The notes under the pieces are model-generated. The model had not been told where the DNA came from and made no database searches. It saw only the letters and a program-made list of their open reading frames with translations. A DNA stretch of 64,000 bases from Microvirga antarctica. GTDB lineage: Bacteria > Pseudomonadota > Alphaproteobacteria > Rhizobiales > Beijerinckiaceae. Numbering within the stretch: position 1 is the stretch's first letter; each line of letters opens with the position of its first letter. The stretch spans positions 1,178,001-1,242,000 of the forward strand of contig NZ_JAGEMM010000001.1 of assembly GCF_017921815.1 (NCBI RefSeq), given 5' to 3'. Both the position numbers and the translations under genes were made by a program. Below are positions 35,886 to 44,868 of the stretch, one piece after another.

Positions 35886-36751
35886 CGCTCGCCATCGCGG
35901 AAGACGTTGCCCTGCCGAAGAAGCGAGGGCGCATTCTCTCCAAGTTTCTGCGCAACCGCGGGGCGATTTTTGGCGCAGCCCTGGTGCTTTTCTTCGTTCT
36001 CGTGGCCATCGCGGCGCCGCTGCTTGCCACGCATGACCCGATCAAGCCGAGCTTTGCGGCGATCCGCAAGGCACCCTCGGCGCTCTACTGGTTCGGCACG
36101 GACGAATTGGGGCGGGATGTGTTTTCCCGCATGGTCATCGGCGCGCGGGCGTCGTTGCTGGCGGGCGTCGTGTCGGTGGCGATCGCAGTTCTGCTGGGCG
36201 TCCCCTTCGGCTTGATCTCCGGCTATTTCGGCGGCTGGACAGACGCCGTGATCTCCCGGTCGACAGAGGCCATGCTGGCCATCCCGTTCCTGATCTTCGC
36301 CATCGCGCTTGCGGCCTTCCTGGGCCCCAGTCTCACCAATGCGATGATCGCCATCGGTCTCTCTGCGATGCCCATCTTCGTGCGCCTGACGCGCGGACAG
36401 GTTCTGACCATCAAGGCCGAGGATTACGTGGAGGGCGCGCGCGCCATCGGTCTCCCAAATTTCTGGATCATCCTGCGCTACATCCTGCCAAACGTCCTGC
36501 CGCCGATCCTCGTTCAGGCAACGCTCACGGTCGCGACCGCGATCATCGCTGAAGCAAGCCTGTCGTTCCTCGGTCTCGGCCAGCAGCCGCCGAACCCGTC
36601 ATGGGGATCGATGCTCAACACAGCCAAGAACTTCATGACCCAGGCCCCTTGGATGTCGATCTTTCCCGGCTCCGCGATCTTCCTCATTGTCCTGGGCTTC
36701 AACCTGTTTGGCGATGGGCTGCGCGATGCGCTCGACCCACGCGAAAACTGA
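35882..36751 (+). CDS. Peptide ABC transporter permease (DppC-like)
   Basis: A 289-residue permease. It has the N-terminal OppC region (FLRNRGAIFGAALVLFFVLVA), the FGTDELGRDVFSRMVIGARASL motif and the EAA loop EDYVEGARAIGLPNFWIILRYILPN. It is the partner of the DppB-like protein. The enzyme gene follows after 21 bases. Confidence 0.93.
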   Translation: MTLAIAEDVALPKKRGRILSKFLRNRGAIFGAALVLFFVLVAIAAPLLATHDPIKPSFAAIRKAPSALYWFGTDELGRDVFSRMVIGARASLLAGVVSVAIAVLLGVPFGLISGYFGGWTDAVISRSTEAMLAIPFLIFAIALAAFLGPSLTNAMIAIGLSAMPIFVRLTRGQVLTIKAEDYVEGARAIGLPNFWIILRYILPNVLPPILVQATLTVATAIIAEASLSFLGLGQQPPNPSWGSMLNTAKNFMTQAPWMSIFPGSAIFLIVLGFNLFGDGLRDALDPREN

Positions 36752-36772
36752 CCTCAATTCCGGATAGCGTTC

Positions 36773-38566
36773 ATGTTCACCACACGGCCTGAAATTCTCG
36801 GAACATTCGGCGTCGTCACCTCGACGCACTGGCTCGGCTCTGCCGCCGGCATGGCGATGCTCGAGCGTGGCGGCAATGCTTTCGACGCCTGCGTCGCGAC
36901 CGGGTTCGTTCTGCAGGTTGTCGAGCCCCATCTCGTCGGCCCCGCGGGTGAAGTGCCGGCCGTCTTCTACTCCGCCAAGACCCGAAAGGTCGAAGTCCTG
37001 TGCGGACAGGGCACAGCGCCCGCTGGCGCAACGATCGCGCATTACCGCGGCGAGGGCCTCACGCTCATTCCGGGTAATGGCCTGCTGTCCACGGTCATTC
37101 CTGGCGCGTTCGACGCTTGGATGCTGTTGTTGCGCGACCACGGCAGCATGCGCCTGCGTGACATTCTCGAACCTGCCATCCACTACGCCGAGAACGGCCA
37201 CCCTCTATTACCCCGCGTCTCGGATTCGATCAGGGACCTGAAACTCTTCTTCGAGACAGAGTGGCCGAGTTCGGCCGCCATCTATCTGCCCGGCGGAGAG
37301 GTTCCCAAACCCCGCAAGCTCTTTCGCAACGAGGCGTTGGCGGCGACGTGGAAGCGTATCCTGCGAGAAGCCGAAGCACCGGGACGCAACCGCGAGGCCG
37401 AGATCGAAGCCGCGCGGGCCGCCTTCTATAAGGGATTTGTGGCTGAGGCGATCGACCGGTTTTCGCGCAATCAAGCCGTGATGGACCAAAGCGGAGAGCG
37501 CCATCGCGGCGTGATCACCGGCGACGATATGGCCTCCTGGCAAGCCAGCTATGAGGCGCCACAGACCTATGACTACCATAATTACCGCGTGAACAAGACC
37601 CGGGCCTGGGGACAGGGACCGGTCTTCCTGCAGACCCTCGCCCTCCTGAAGGGCTTCGATATTGCCGCGATGGGGCCAACAAGCGCGCCCTTCGTCCACA
37701 CCGTGATCGAGGCTCTCAAACTCGCCTTCGCTGATCGCGAGGCCTATTACGGCGACCCTGATTTCGTCGACGTGCCCATCGACACCTTGTTGTCGGAAGC
37801 GTATGCGGTCGAGCGCCGCAAACTCATCGGCGAGAAGGCCTCGCTCGCGATGCGTCCCGGCCGTGTCGCCGGCTTCGAGGACCAGGTCGACCGCGCGCTT
37901 TCTGCTTTGCGCGCGTTGTCGACGACAGACCGCACGGTCACCGGCAGCGAGCCGACAATGGCCTCGATGCGATCGGCCCGCAGGGGCGACACCGTTCACG
38001 TGGATGTCGTGGACCGGCACGGCAACATGATTGCCGCCATGCCGTCCGGCGGGTGGCTGCAATCGTCGCCGGTCATTCCGGAGCTCGGCTTCATGCTGAA
38101 TTCCCGCGCGCAGATGTTCTGGCTCGAGGAAGGACTGCCTGCGTCACTGGAACCGGGCAAACGCCCGCGGACGACGCTCACCCCATCGCTCGCGGAGAAG
38201 GACGGCGAGCCCTACATGGTGTTTGGCACACCGGGCGGCGACCAGCAGGAACAGTGGCAGCTCTTCCTCTTTCTCCGCCACGTGCATCACGGACTCAATC
38301 TGCAGGAGGCCATCGATCTTCCCATGGCCCACACGGCGCATTTCCCCTCATCGTTCCATCCACGCGAGCAGAAGCCCGGGCATCTGGGAGCGGAGGCGAA
38401 TTTCGGCCCTGACGTTCTCGACGACCTTCGCGCACGGGGCCACGACGTGGATGTTTTGCCGGAATGGACCGTCGGCCGACTCGTTGCAGCCAGTCGCGAT
38501 CCGGACGGCGTGCTGCACGGCGCGGCAACCCCACGCCTCATGCAGGCCTACGCCATCGGGCGCTGA
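36773..38566 (+). CDS. Gamma-glutamyltransferase-family (Ntn hydrolase) enzyme
   Basis: A 597-residue protein of the GGT family, expected to self-cleave before a catalytic Thr. The N-terminal GSAAGMAMLERGGNAFDACVA and the later RRGDTVHVDVVDRHGNMIA are seen. In classical GGTs the second reads TTH.SVVD..GN, so the DTVH Thr is the probable nucleophile. FMLNSRAQMFW, GKRPRTTLTPS and FGTPGGDQQEQW follow. No signal peptide is visible, so it is likely cytoplasmic and acts after import. It closes the GntR-ABC operon. Substrate is inferred only. Confidence 0.85.
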   Translation: MFTTRPEILGTFGVVTSTHWLGSAAGMAMLERGGNAFDACVATGFVLQVVEPHLVGPAGEVPAVFYSAKTRKVEVLCGQGTAPAGATIAHYRGEGLTLIPGNGLLSTVIPGAFDAWMLLLRDHGSMRLRDILEPAIHYAENGHPLLPRVSDSIRDLKLFFETEWPSSAAIYLPGGEVPKPRKLFRNEALAATWKRILREAEAPGRNREAEIEAARAAFYKGFVAEAIDRFSRNQAVMDQSGERHRGVITGDDMASWQASYEAPQTYDYHNYRVNKTRAWGQGPVFLQTLALLKGFDIAAMGPTSAPFVHTVIEALKLAFADREAYYGDPDFVDVPIDTLLSEAYAVERRKLIGEKASLAMRPGRVAGFEDQVDRALSALRALSTTDRTVTGSEPTMASMRSARRGDTVHVDVVDRHGNMIAAMPSGGWLQSSPVIPELGFMLNSRAQMFWLEEGLPASLEPGKRPRTTLTPSLAEKDGEPYMVFGTPGGDQQEQWQLFLFLRHVHHGLNLQEAIDLPMAHTAHFPSSFHPREQKPGHLGAEANFGPDVLDDLRARGHDVDVLPEWTVGRLVAASRDPDGVLHGAATPRLMQAYAIGR

Positions 38567-38581
38567 ACTGCGACCGACAAA

Positions 38582-39391
38582 CTATTTCGGGAACAGGAAG
38601 GTGATGCCGGCCCGCAAGCCAAGACCCTTCGGTCCGGATTCCGGCGACAGCGCATAATAGCGCGCACCTGCAAAAAGACTGATCGGCTGATCGCCGACCT
38701 TGATGAGCTTTGCCACCATGGCATTGATGGGAACGGTCAGCTTGTCGTTCGCCCAATCATAGGTCGACTCGGTGTTGAGCGTGAAAGTCCAGGCATCGGC
38801 CGTCGTGTAGGAGATGAACGGCTGCAGGAATGTCGCGTTGACGGGGCCGGCCCCGCTGCGTGTCGCACCGCCGACGGACCAGATGTGGTTGGCAAGGGCG
38901 CCGATTGTCCATCCGCCGCTCTGTTTGAGGACGACTGCTGTCGGGCCCAAACCCCACCGGTTGCCGCCAAGAAGATTCTCGGTTGCGGTCGGAAGACGCC
39001 CGACCGGTCCGACGCCCCAGATAATTCCGCTCTCGCCGGGCGCGGCCGGCGAGACGAACAGGCTCTGAGTCGTATCGCCCAAACCGAATTGTCGGCCGGA
39101 CCGGGGGGCAATATCCCACTGCGATATCACGGGAAGAATCGTTCGTGAGATGATGTTCCACTCGGTGGTGATCGAAAACGGGATGACGGGTTGGATGTTG
39201 AGCGTGGTGCGGCCACCGTCGCTTCCCGGACCGATCCTGCCATCATAGTTGAACTGGAATGGCACCGAGACCAGACTGGCCACCGGGTTGGTCAGTTTCT
39301 TCGCGAGATCCGCGTCCTGCGCGCACGCGTCGGTCGCGAAAAGGACAGCAAGGGCGAATGCTGTTACTTGGCTCGTGGCGATCTTTCTCAC
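38582..39391 (-). CDS. Outer-membrane beta-barrel protein, 'transporter' (neuromedin U-like) family
   Basis: A 269-residue protein with a signal peptide (ATSQVTAFALAVLFATDACA) followed by alternating hydrophobic/aromatic strands, with the sequence VSVPFQFNYDGRIGPGSDG and IQPVIPFSITTEWNIISRTILPV typical of a family often annotated simply as transporter. Probably a small outer-membrane channel. The start is GTG at 39391 with GGGGAG upstream. It is convergent with the GGT-like gene and divergent from the extensin-like gene. Confidence 0.72.
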   Translation of the reverse strand: MRKIATSQVTAFALAVLFATDACAQDADLAKKLTNPVASLVSVPFQFNYDGRIGPGSDGGRTTLNIQPVIPFSITTEWNIISRTILPVISQWDIAPRSGRQFGLGDTTQSLFVSPAAPGESGIIWGVGPVGRLPTATENLLGGNRWGLGPTAVVLKQSGGWTIGALANHIWSVGGATRSGAGPVNATFLQPFISYTTADAWTFTLNTESTYDWANDKLTVPINAMVAKLIKVGDQPISLFAGARYYALSPESGPKGLGLRAGITFLFPK

Positions 39392-39563
39392 GTTGTATGT
39401 CTCCCCCCGCGCGCAGAGAAAAGCACACCCGACGGCCGCTGACTACGGCGTCCGGCCCGCACTCATTTGAAACCCATTGCCACCAGCATTGCTGCGCGAT
39501 CGCCCCTGATACACTTCTTTGCCGACGCGCGGCTCCTTTCGCTTCCATCTGCGTTGACGTTTC

Positions 39564-40373
39564 ATGAGACGAAGCACGAAGCAGAACTCGGCGCAGCAGG
39601 AAGCGTCCGCCAGATGGCACGGCGGGACGATGTCGGCCATCATCATTGCTGCGGGCCTCATGGGTTTCGCGGGCATGTCCTTCGCAGAACCTTATCCTCC
39701 ACTGCCCCCCGCTCGGCCTGTTGAGGTGCCGCCTGCTCCAGCCGTTGCACCCAGTCCCGCCCCGCCGGCGAAAGCGCCGGAGGTTGCAGAGCCGCAAAAG
39801 CCTGTCGCGACGAATGAGTGTCTGTTGCGTTTGAAGGCTGCTGGGTTCGATGTCGAGACGGCCGAAACGCCCGCCTCCAAGAATGACAATTGCCGGATCG
39901 ATCAACCGATCCGTATCCGGGCGATCCCCGTGCCGGGCCGCGGCGAGAAGGCGCTTCGTCTTCCGGCGGAACCCATCTTGTCGTGCCCGTTCGGCGAGAC
40001 GTTTGGAAACTGGCTGGGGACTCTGGTTGCTCCGACCGTGCTCGGCTCGCTCAAGAGCGACCTCGTTGCCGTTCAGACCGGACCGGGATTTGAGTGTCGG
40101 AACCGCAACCGTCTCCCATCGGGAAAGCTGTCAGCGCACGCTGAAGGTCTGGCCATTGATATCGCGAGCCTCGAACTCGCAGACGGCAGCAAGATGCCGG
40201 TCAAGCCAAACGGGCATGGGCAGCAGCAGGCAGCCCTCGATGCGGTGCGGCGGGCAGCCTGCGGGTGGTTCACGACGGTGCTTGGTCCGGGATCTGACGC
40301 GTCACATGCGGACCATCTTCACGTCGATACGATGATGCACGGATCGAGCGACCGCTATCGGATCTGTCAGTAA
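39564..40373 (+). CDS. Extensin-like family protein
   Basis: A 269-residue exported protein. A hydrophobic signal segment (SAIIIAAGLMGFAGMSFA) is followed by a Pro/Ala-rich linker (about 45-78) and a conserved C-terminal domain with four or more Cys residues and CRNRNRLPSGKLSAHAEGLA, IDIAS and HADHLHVD. The H...D and HxH pattern resembles M15-type metal sites, so this is likely a peptidoglycan-associated periplasmic hydrolase. ATG 39564 is used. ATG 39630 would begin right at the signal segment and is equally possible. Confidence 0.82.
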   Translation: MRRSTKQNSAQQEASARWHGGTMSAIIIAAGLMGFAGMSFAEPYPPLPPARPVEVPPAPAVAPSPAPPAKAPEVAEPQKPVATNECLLRLKAAGFDVETAETPASKNDNCRIDQPIRIRAIPVPGRGEKALRLPAEPILSCPFGETFGNWLGTLVAPTVLGSLKSDLVAVQTGPGFECRNRNRLPSGKLSAHAEGLAIDIASLELADGSKMPVKPNGHGQQQAALDAVRRAACGWFTTVLGPGSDASHADHLHVDTMMHGSSDRYRICQ

Positions 40374-40414
40374 GTCTCTATCCTCGGGCTCACGTCGCGG
40401 ATCGGGTCAGTCGG

Positions 40415-40654
40415 CTATTTGCCCGCTGCCTTCTTGAGCGCGTCGTTGATCCTGTCCTGCCAGCCCGGGCCACCCTCCTGGAAGAAGTCGAGCACTTCAC
40501 GGTCGATCCGGAGCGAGACCATCTCGCGGGTGCCAGGAATAACGGCAGCTTTCGGCGGCAACTCCACCGGCTTGGTCGTTGCTTTCTTGAAGGCTGCTTC
40601 CGCTGCCTGACGCGGGTCGGTGGACCGGCGCGTGCCAATCGGCGGTTTGGACAT
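40415..40654 (-). CDS. BrnA-type antitoxin without its BrnT toxin
   Basis: A 79-residue protein. The basic N-terminus is followed by TREMVSLRIDREVLDFFQEGGPGWQDRINDALKKA, the ribbon-helix-helix core of BrnA antitoxins. In complete type II BrnTA systems the toxin brnT lies just upstream. The 360 bases upstream here contain no BrnT-like frame, so this is an orphan antitoxin or a regulator that has lost its toxin. It is convergent with the extensin-like gene. Confidence 0.82.
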   Translation of the reverse strand: MSKPPIGTRRSTDPRQAAEAAFKKATTKPVELPPKAAVIPGTREMVSLRIDREVLDFFQEGGPGWQDRINDALKKAAGK

Positions 40655-41015
40655 CCAATGTCTCCCGAGAGAAGCGTTTCTGACGTCGCCTGCCGTCTCT
40701 CGGTCGTCCCTGCGCGCGAAAGATGCGGGCTGGCAACGAGAGCAGGACGACTGGACGGGTGCACGGGGGTATCAGCGGTGGCGAGACAACCATGCACCGC
40801 GACGATACCAACTCATGCAGCGCTCACAAGCGGCAAGCGCATGAATCATCACGTTTAGCTGTGTGTGCTCGGTGGATTGGAGGCAAAACGGCCCGCTATC
40901 GGGCTCACTTGTGATCGTGGCAGACTGTCTCACTGTCCGTGAGCTGTCGCGGAGAGGTCTTACGGGCCGCCACGGCCCACGCGATCCGGTCCCCAAAAGA
41001 ACGTTCGCACGTCCC
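40655..41015. other. 361-bp stretch without a recognisable gene
   Basis: No frame on either strand resembles a known family or shows good codon use. The place where a brnT toxin would be expected is empty. A small hairpin GCCCG-CTAT-CGGGC lies near 40895. This may be the remains of a deleted toxin or plain promoter DNA for brnA. Confidence 0.4.
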
Positions 41016-41153
41016 TTAGACGGTGGCCGCGGCAAGCGCCCAGGCAAAGATGCCGATTCCTGCCACTAGCCCGACCCAACGCATCACATGCGCAAGAGCA
41101 TCCGTAGCGGGATCAAATTCGGAAACTGTCAGGCTTTGATCGAATTCGTTCAT
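41016..41153 (-). CDS. 45-residue single-TM membrane protein behind an EcfG-type promoter
   Basis: A short frame: a polar N-terminus (MNEFDQSLTVSEFDPATDAL) and one hydrophobic helix (WVGLVAGIGIFAWALAAATV) at the C-terminus. It ends in TAA. The ribosome-binding site is weak (AGGT, nine bases upstream). Support comes from the EcfG-type promoter 38 bases upstream of the ATG. It is a tail-anchored-like small membrane protein, probably made under stress. No family is recognised. Confidence 0.55.
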   Translation of the reverse strand: MNEFDQSLTVSEFDPATDALAHVMRWVGLVAGIGIFAWALAAATV

Positions 41154-41190
41154 AACGAAAGACCTATAGTTGTTTCGATTATATGACATC

Positions 41191-41215
41191 AACCTTTATT
41201 CGTTATTTTAGTTCC
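41191..41215 (-). promoter_or_regulatory. EcfG-type promoter of the 45-residue membrane protein
   Basis: Minus strand GGAAC (41215-41211), 16 bases, GGTT (41194-41191). The same -35/-10 pair and spacing occur in front of the stress operon at 62410. The -10 end is 38 bases from the start codon. Confidence 0.55.
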
Positions 41216-41276
41216 CTCTCTCATCAGGAAAGCCTGGGTCGAAGGCGCCCTGAAAGCACAGCTTGCGGGAGCCCCC

Positions 41277-42962
41277 CTATTGCAGCTCCACGAACCGGCC
41301 GATTGCCCCTTTGCGCAGGGCCGATACCACGTTGTTTCGCCCGCGTTGCTTGGCCTTGTACAACGCCTCATCGGCCATCGCAGTCAGCTCCTCCGTGGTT
41401 GATGATGTCTCGGGGATCGAAGCCACGCCGAGTGACGCACTCACGGCCACACCCTCGCTCGGGGACAGTTCAGCAATCCGGATCCGAACCGTTTCCGCCT
41501 TGGCCAATGCAGTCTCAAGGTCGCTGTCCGGGAGGAGGATGATCAATTCCTCTCCTCCGTAGCGACACGCAATGTCGCTCTTGCGGAGCGAGGCCATGAT
41601 CACCCCCGCCACGTCGCGCAGCACAGTGTCGCCGGCCGCGTGACCGTGGGTGTCGTTGAGCTTCTTGAAATGGTCGAGGTCGATCATGATGGCCGAGAGG
41701 GGCGACTGACGCCGCTCGGCCTGCACGGCAAAGCTTTCCAGCACCTCCTCCATGAAACGCCGATTGTAGAGCCCGGTCAGCGGATCGCGCAGGGCCTGGT
41801 TGCGCAGTCTTTCACGCAGCGCAATGCTCGACAGGGCAAGGGACATGCTGTCCGCAATGGCAATGGCGAGGGGGCGGATCGCGTCGAGGTCGGTGCCGGT
41901 CAGGTTGGGACTGAAGATCTGGAGCAGGCCATAAACCTCGCCGCGAGCCAGCATCGGAATCTCGAGCGCGCTCTGGTCACCCAGTGCATGGCCGCACCGT
42001 AATGCGCCTTCGTGGCCAAGATTGAGGTGTGGCTTGCCGCGTTTCAACGCCCAGCATTGGGACGGCGTGATCACCTTCGGGGCCGCAGGATCGGCCTCGC
42101 CGGGGCCCCATGCGGTTGAAAGATCGAGGCGGTCGCCGGAATTGTTGAAGATGTAGAGCGCTCCGCCAAAGTTGGGAAGAAGCCGCCGCACGGTCGCCCG
42201 AAGGACCGCATTGGCATCGTCGTAGCCGGTGGCACTCTGGAGCATATCGGTCATGGCGAACAGATGCTCGACCTGTTCTCGGCTGCCGACAGCCTGGGTA
42301 ACCGCTACCGCGCGCGCGCGGGATTCACGGGCTGTGCCGCGAAATGCAAAGACCAAGGCCGCCAGAATGGTCCCGCCGCTCACGATCTGGAGAAGGAGCA
42401 GCAGTTTCTGCATCCCCGCCAGGTCCTCCTCGGCAGCGTTGGCGCTGTCGGTGCCAATCGTGAGGAAATCGACGATGTATTCGCGCAGCACATCCATCGT
42501 CACCTTGGTGCTGTCGAGACCGACACGCGGCCCTGTCACCTCGGCGCCACCCCTTTGCGCGCCGGCGACCATCGTGGCGATCTCGGCTCTCAGGTGCGCC
42601 ACCAGGGCGGAGAAGGTGCGGGTGCCGGGAACAGCGCCGGGGGAACTCGCCACAAAACGATCAAGCGTCGCCAACGTCGCCTTCGCGCCGTCCAGTGTTT
42701 TCAGGCCATCGTTGTAGGGCTGGAGATAGTCCATGCGCGACGACAGCACAAAACCGCGCGCGCCCGTTTCGAGGTCCAGCAGGGCCAGCTGGAGGACGCG
42801 CACATCGCGGTTCTGAGCCCGAATGGCCGACAGGGCGCGCTGCGTCTCCGTGCTGAAGGTAAAGCCCACGATGGTTGCCCCGAGGGTCACCAGGATGATG
42901 CCCAGGACAATGGCCGGCAGCCTGGCCGACCGCGGCAGAATCCGACGGCGCAGAGAGCCCAT
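41277..42962 (-). CDS. Membrane diguanylate cyclase with CHASE3-like and GAF domains
   Basis: A 561-residue enzyme that makes cyclic di-GMP from two GTP. The first TM is at about residues 14-36, a CHASE3-like periplasmic sensor part follows (DLETGARGFVLSSRMDYLQPYNDG), the second TM is at about 200-222, a GAF-like domain at about 245-390, and GGDEF from about 400. The active site reads YGGEELI and an inhibitory I-site RKSD lies five residues before it, so feedback inhibition by product is likely. The ATG at 42962 follows GAGGCG. C-di-GMP promotes polysaccharide output, which may connect to the exopolysaccharide locus. Confidence 0.92.
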   Translation of the reverse strand: MGSLRRRILPRSARLPAIVLGIILVTLGATIVGFTFSTETQRALSAIRAQNRDVRVLQLALLDLETGARGFVLSSRMDYLQPYNDGLKTLDGAKATLATLDRFVASSPGAVPGTRTFSALVAHLRAEIATMVAGAQRGGAEVTGPRVGLDSTKVTMDVLREYIVDFLTIGTDSANAAEEDLAGMQKLLLLLQIVSGGTILAALVFAFRGTARESRARAVAVTQAVGSREQVEHLFAMTDMLQSATGYDDANAVLRATVRRLLPNFGGALYIFNNSGDRLDLSTAWGPGEADPAAPKVITPSQCWALKRGKPHLNLGHEGALRCGHALGDQSALEIPMLARGEVYGLLQIFSPNLTGTDLDAIRPLAIAIADSMSLALSSIALRERLRNQALRDPLTGLYNRRFMEEVLESFAVQAERRQSPLSAIMIDLDHFKKLNDTHGHAAGDTVLRDVAGVIMASLRKSDIACRYGGEELIILLPDSDLETALAKAETVRIRIAELSPSEGVAVSASLGVASIPETSSTTEELTAMADEALYKAKQRGRNNVVSALRKGAIGRFVELQ

Positions 42963-43267
42963 CGCCTCACGACCAGTCCAGCCAGCTTTTCTCACATGGA
43001 CATGCAAAGAGCGATCCTGACGCAATACTGGAGGAAATCAGTCCTTCTCCCGCCGGGTTTGCGACTGCCTTGAAGAGAGATAAATTTCTTATCGCGATTG
43101 GCGGACGAGGGACAGGAGAATGTGATTGTGCGTGTCCGCAGATCCATGACGGCCGTTGCGGAAAGCCGAGGCCCGAGGACAGGCGGCGAGACTCTGGCGG
43201 AAGGTTGCCGAACACAATGAAATGGTATTCTGTTATCATCGCGGTTAACCGATGAGGATTTCTGAGT
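42963..43267. other. 305-bp divergent promoter region
   Basis: It separates the diguanylate cyclase and the hydrolase. A perfect 10-bp palindrome CGGTTAACCG lies at 43242-43251, just before the hydrolase start. It contains one TTAACC half of a CtrA box but no second TTAA at the right distance. Confidence 0.4.
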
Positions 43268-44218
43268 ATGGTCACGGTACTTGTCGTTGGTTTCGTGACA
43301 GCGCTCACTGCAGCGGCCGCCATCATGGCTGTGTCGCGGCGGAGTGAATCCGCGGCCGAAGCAGACGGCGTCGAGAGCGGCCTCTTCGCGGGAAAGATCC
43401 CCTACATCAGAAGCGGTTCCGGGCCCCGGCACGCGGTGATTCTCCTCGGCGGAACCGCCCTCATCAGGCGCATCGGTCAATCGCCAGACCGGGAGCGCTA
43501 CGTCCGGCAGATCCGCCGCCTTCTGCCTCCGGATTTCCGCATGACGCTGGTCGGCTATGAGGACGTTCCACCGACCGCCTACACCCTCGATACGATCGCG
43601 CAGGATGCAGCGGCACTGATCGGTTCTGAAATCGGACGCGCGGACGTCGTGATGGGACTCTCATTCGGGGGGTTTGTTGCCCAACACCTTGCCGCCAACC
43701 ACCCCGAGAGGCTTGATCGCCTCGTCCTTCTGGTCAGCGGCCACCGTTTCTCGTGGCACGGCTGGGAGGCCATGCAGCGGCAGTTCGCGGCGCTTGATCG
43801 GGGAGATCTTCGTTCGCTGATGGCAGGCAATGTTCTGCTGTTCCGGCGACCGTGGTTCGATTGGCTGGCGCGGGCCCGGCTCTGGACGGAGGGTGCGCGG
43901 CTATCAGCGCAGTGCAAAGATCCGACCATCATCCGGCAGGCTTACGGCAGCCTCTTCTCAGAGGATTTTCTGCGTCACCCGGAGATTGCCAGGCACATTC
44001 TTGCGCCGACACTCGTCATCGGCGGCACCGCCGACCAGTTCTTCGGCGCACATGTGTTCGAAGAAACCGCGAAGTTGATTCCGGGTGCGCGGCTCGCGCT
44101 CTTCGAGGGCGAGACTCACATGCTGCCGATCGAACGGAGCGCAGATGTCGCCAAGGCAATCGAAGATTTCCTGTCACCACAGGAAGGAAAGGCACATGTC
44201 CCACTCGAAGCTTGCTGA
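43268..44218 (+). CDS. Alpha/beta hydrolase with N-terminal membrane anchor
   Basis: A 316-residue serine hydrolase. An N-terminal hydrophobic helix (VTVLVVGFVTALTAAAAIMAV) may anchor it in the inner membrane. The nucleophile elbow is GLSFGG, the acidic residue lies in GGTADQFFG and the His in EGETHMLPIE, giving a complete Ser-Asp-His triad. The substrate is unknown. An esterase or lipase role is possible. Confidence 0.82.
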   Translation: MVTVLVVGFVTALTAAAAIMAVSRRSESAAEADGVESGLFAGKIPYIRSGSGPRHAVILLGGTALIRRIGQSPDRERYVRQIRRLLPPDFRMTLVGYEDVPPTAYTLDTIAQDAAALIGSEIGRADVVMGLSFGGFVAQHLAANHPERLDRLVLLVSGHRFSWHGWEAMQRQFAALDRGDLRSLMAGNVLLFRRPWFDWLARARLWTEGARLSAQCKDPTIIRQAYGSLFSEDFLRHPEIARHILAPTLVIGGTADQFFGAHVFEETAKLIPGARLALFEGETHMLPIERSADVAKAIEDFLSPQEGKAHVPLEAC

Positions 44219-44340
44219 TCGACCGAGCAGAGCGCGAAAGATGGCAGCATCGAGAAGGCGTCCCGGCAGCAACCTGGAGTTCCGCGTCAGGCCCAAAGCC
44301 TGTACGGCCGGCATCAGGGGAATCGCAACGGGCGGATTGT

Positions 44341-44417
44341 TGGTAGCGGAGGAGGGATTTGAACCCCCGACACAAGGATTATGATTCCTCTGCTCTGACC
44401 AGCTGAGCTACTCCGCC
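44341..44417 (-). tRNA. tRNA-Met (CAT), elongator type, CCA encoded
   Basis: On the minus strand a 77-base cloverleaf folds cleanly: acceptor GGCGGAG/CTCCGCT with a G-T first pair, D-stem GCTC/GAGC, anticodon stem GAGGA/TCCTT with loop ATCATAA (anticodon CAT), T-stem GGGGG/CCCTC and encoded CCA. It lacks the three G-C pairs in the anticodon stem of initiator tRNA. tRNA-Ile with a modified CAT anticodon is less likely because its body sequence differs. Confidence 0.95.
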
Positions 44418-44601
44418 CCAGGAACGGGTCACCCCGCGTCAGAGGCGCGATATAGGGAAAGTTCTGCATCCCTGTCAAGAATGCGCCGACAGGTTTTCTG
44501 CCCTGAGGCGTGGGTGAAACCGTCAGCGGTTGGCGGTGCCGTGTCCAGCCCGCCAGACGCCGTGCGGGCGCGAGGCCCGGGCGGCGTACCGGAGCGCTGC
44601 G

Positions 44602-44820
44602 TCAGCCCTTGGTTTTGGTGCGCCAGAGCTGAAATCCCTCGGTGGCGATGGCTTCTTCGATCGCCCGCCGGGGAAAGCGATGGGGTGGGGCTGCGCGGGC
44701 ATGCAGGCTGCCCGTCAGCCCCCAGGGACCGAACTTCGCCGGCAGGCGACTTCCTGTCTCATCGCCGGCGAAGGCATGGAGATCGTCCTTCGACTGAGAG
44801 ATGAACATGAAGATCTGCAT
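44602..44820 (-). CDS. Small hypothetical protein
   Basis: A 72-residue protein (MQIFMFISQSKDDLHAFAGD, then KFGPWGLTGSL and AIEEAIATEGFQLWR). It is hydrophilic, with no signal or TM segment. Good ribosome-binding site AGGAAGGG. The patterned sequence with conserved-looking FGPW and EGFQLW blocks suggests a real conserved gene, but I cannot assign a family. Confidence 0.6.
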   Translation of the reverse strand: MQIFMFISQSKDDLHAFAGDETGSRLPAKFGPWGLTGSLHARAAPPHRFPRRAIEEAIATEGFQLWRTKTKG

Positions 44821-44868
44821 GGGATGTCCCTTCCTGATGGATCGCGGCCGCCGGAGTCCGGTTTGGGC

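Noticed and set aside
36773..38566. Gamma-glutamyltransferase-like gene as a peptidoglycan enzyme
   Set aside because: No signal peptide, and the operon context points to imported peptides. The DTVH/VVD..GN motif fits the GGT family.
43242..43251. CGGTTAACCG as a CtrA site before the hydrolase
   Set aside because: It has a single TTAA, and no second TTAA lies seven bases away. Kept only as a palindrome.
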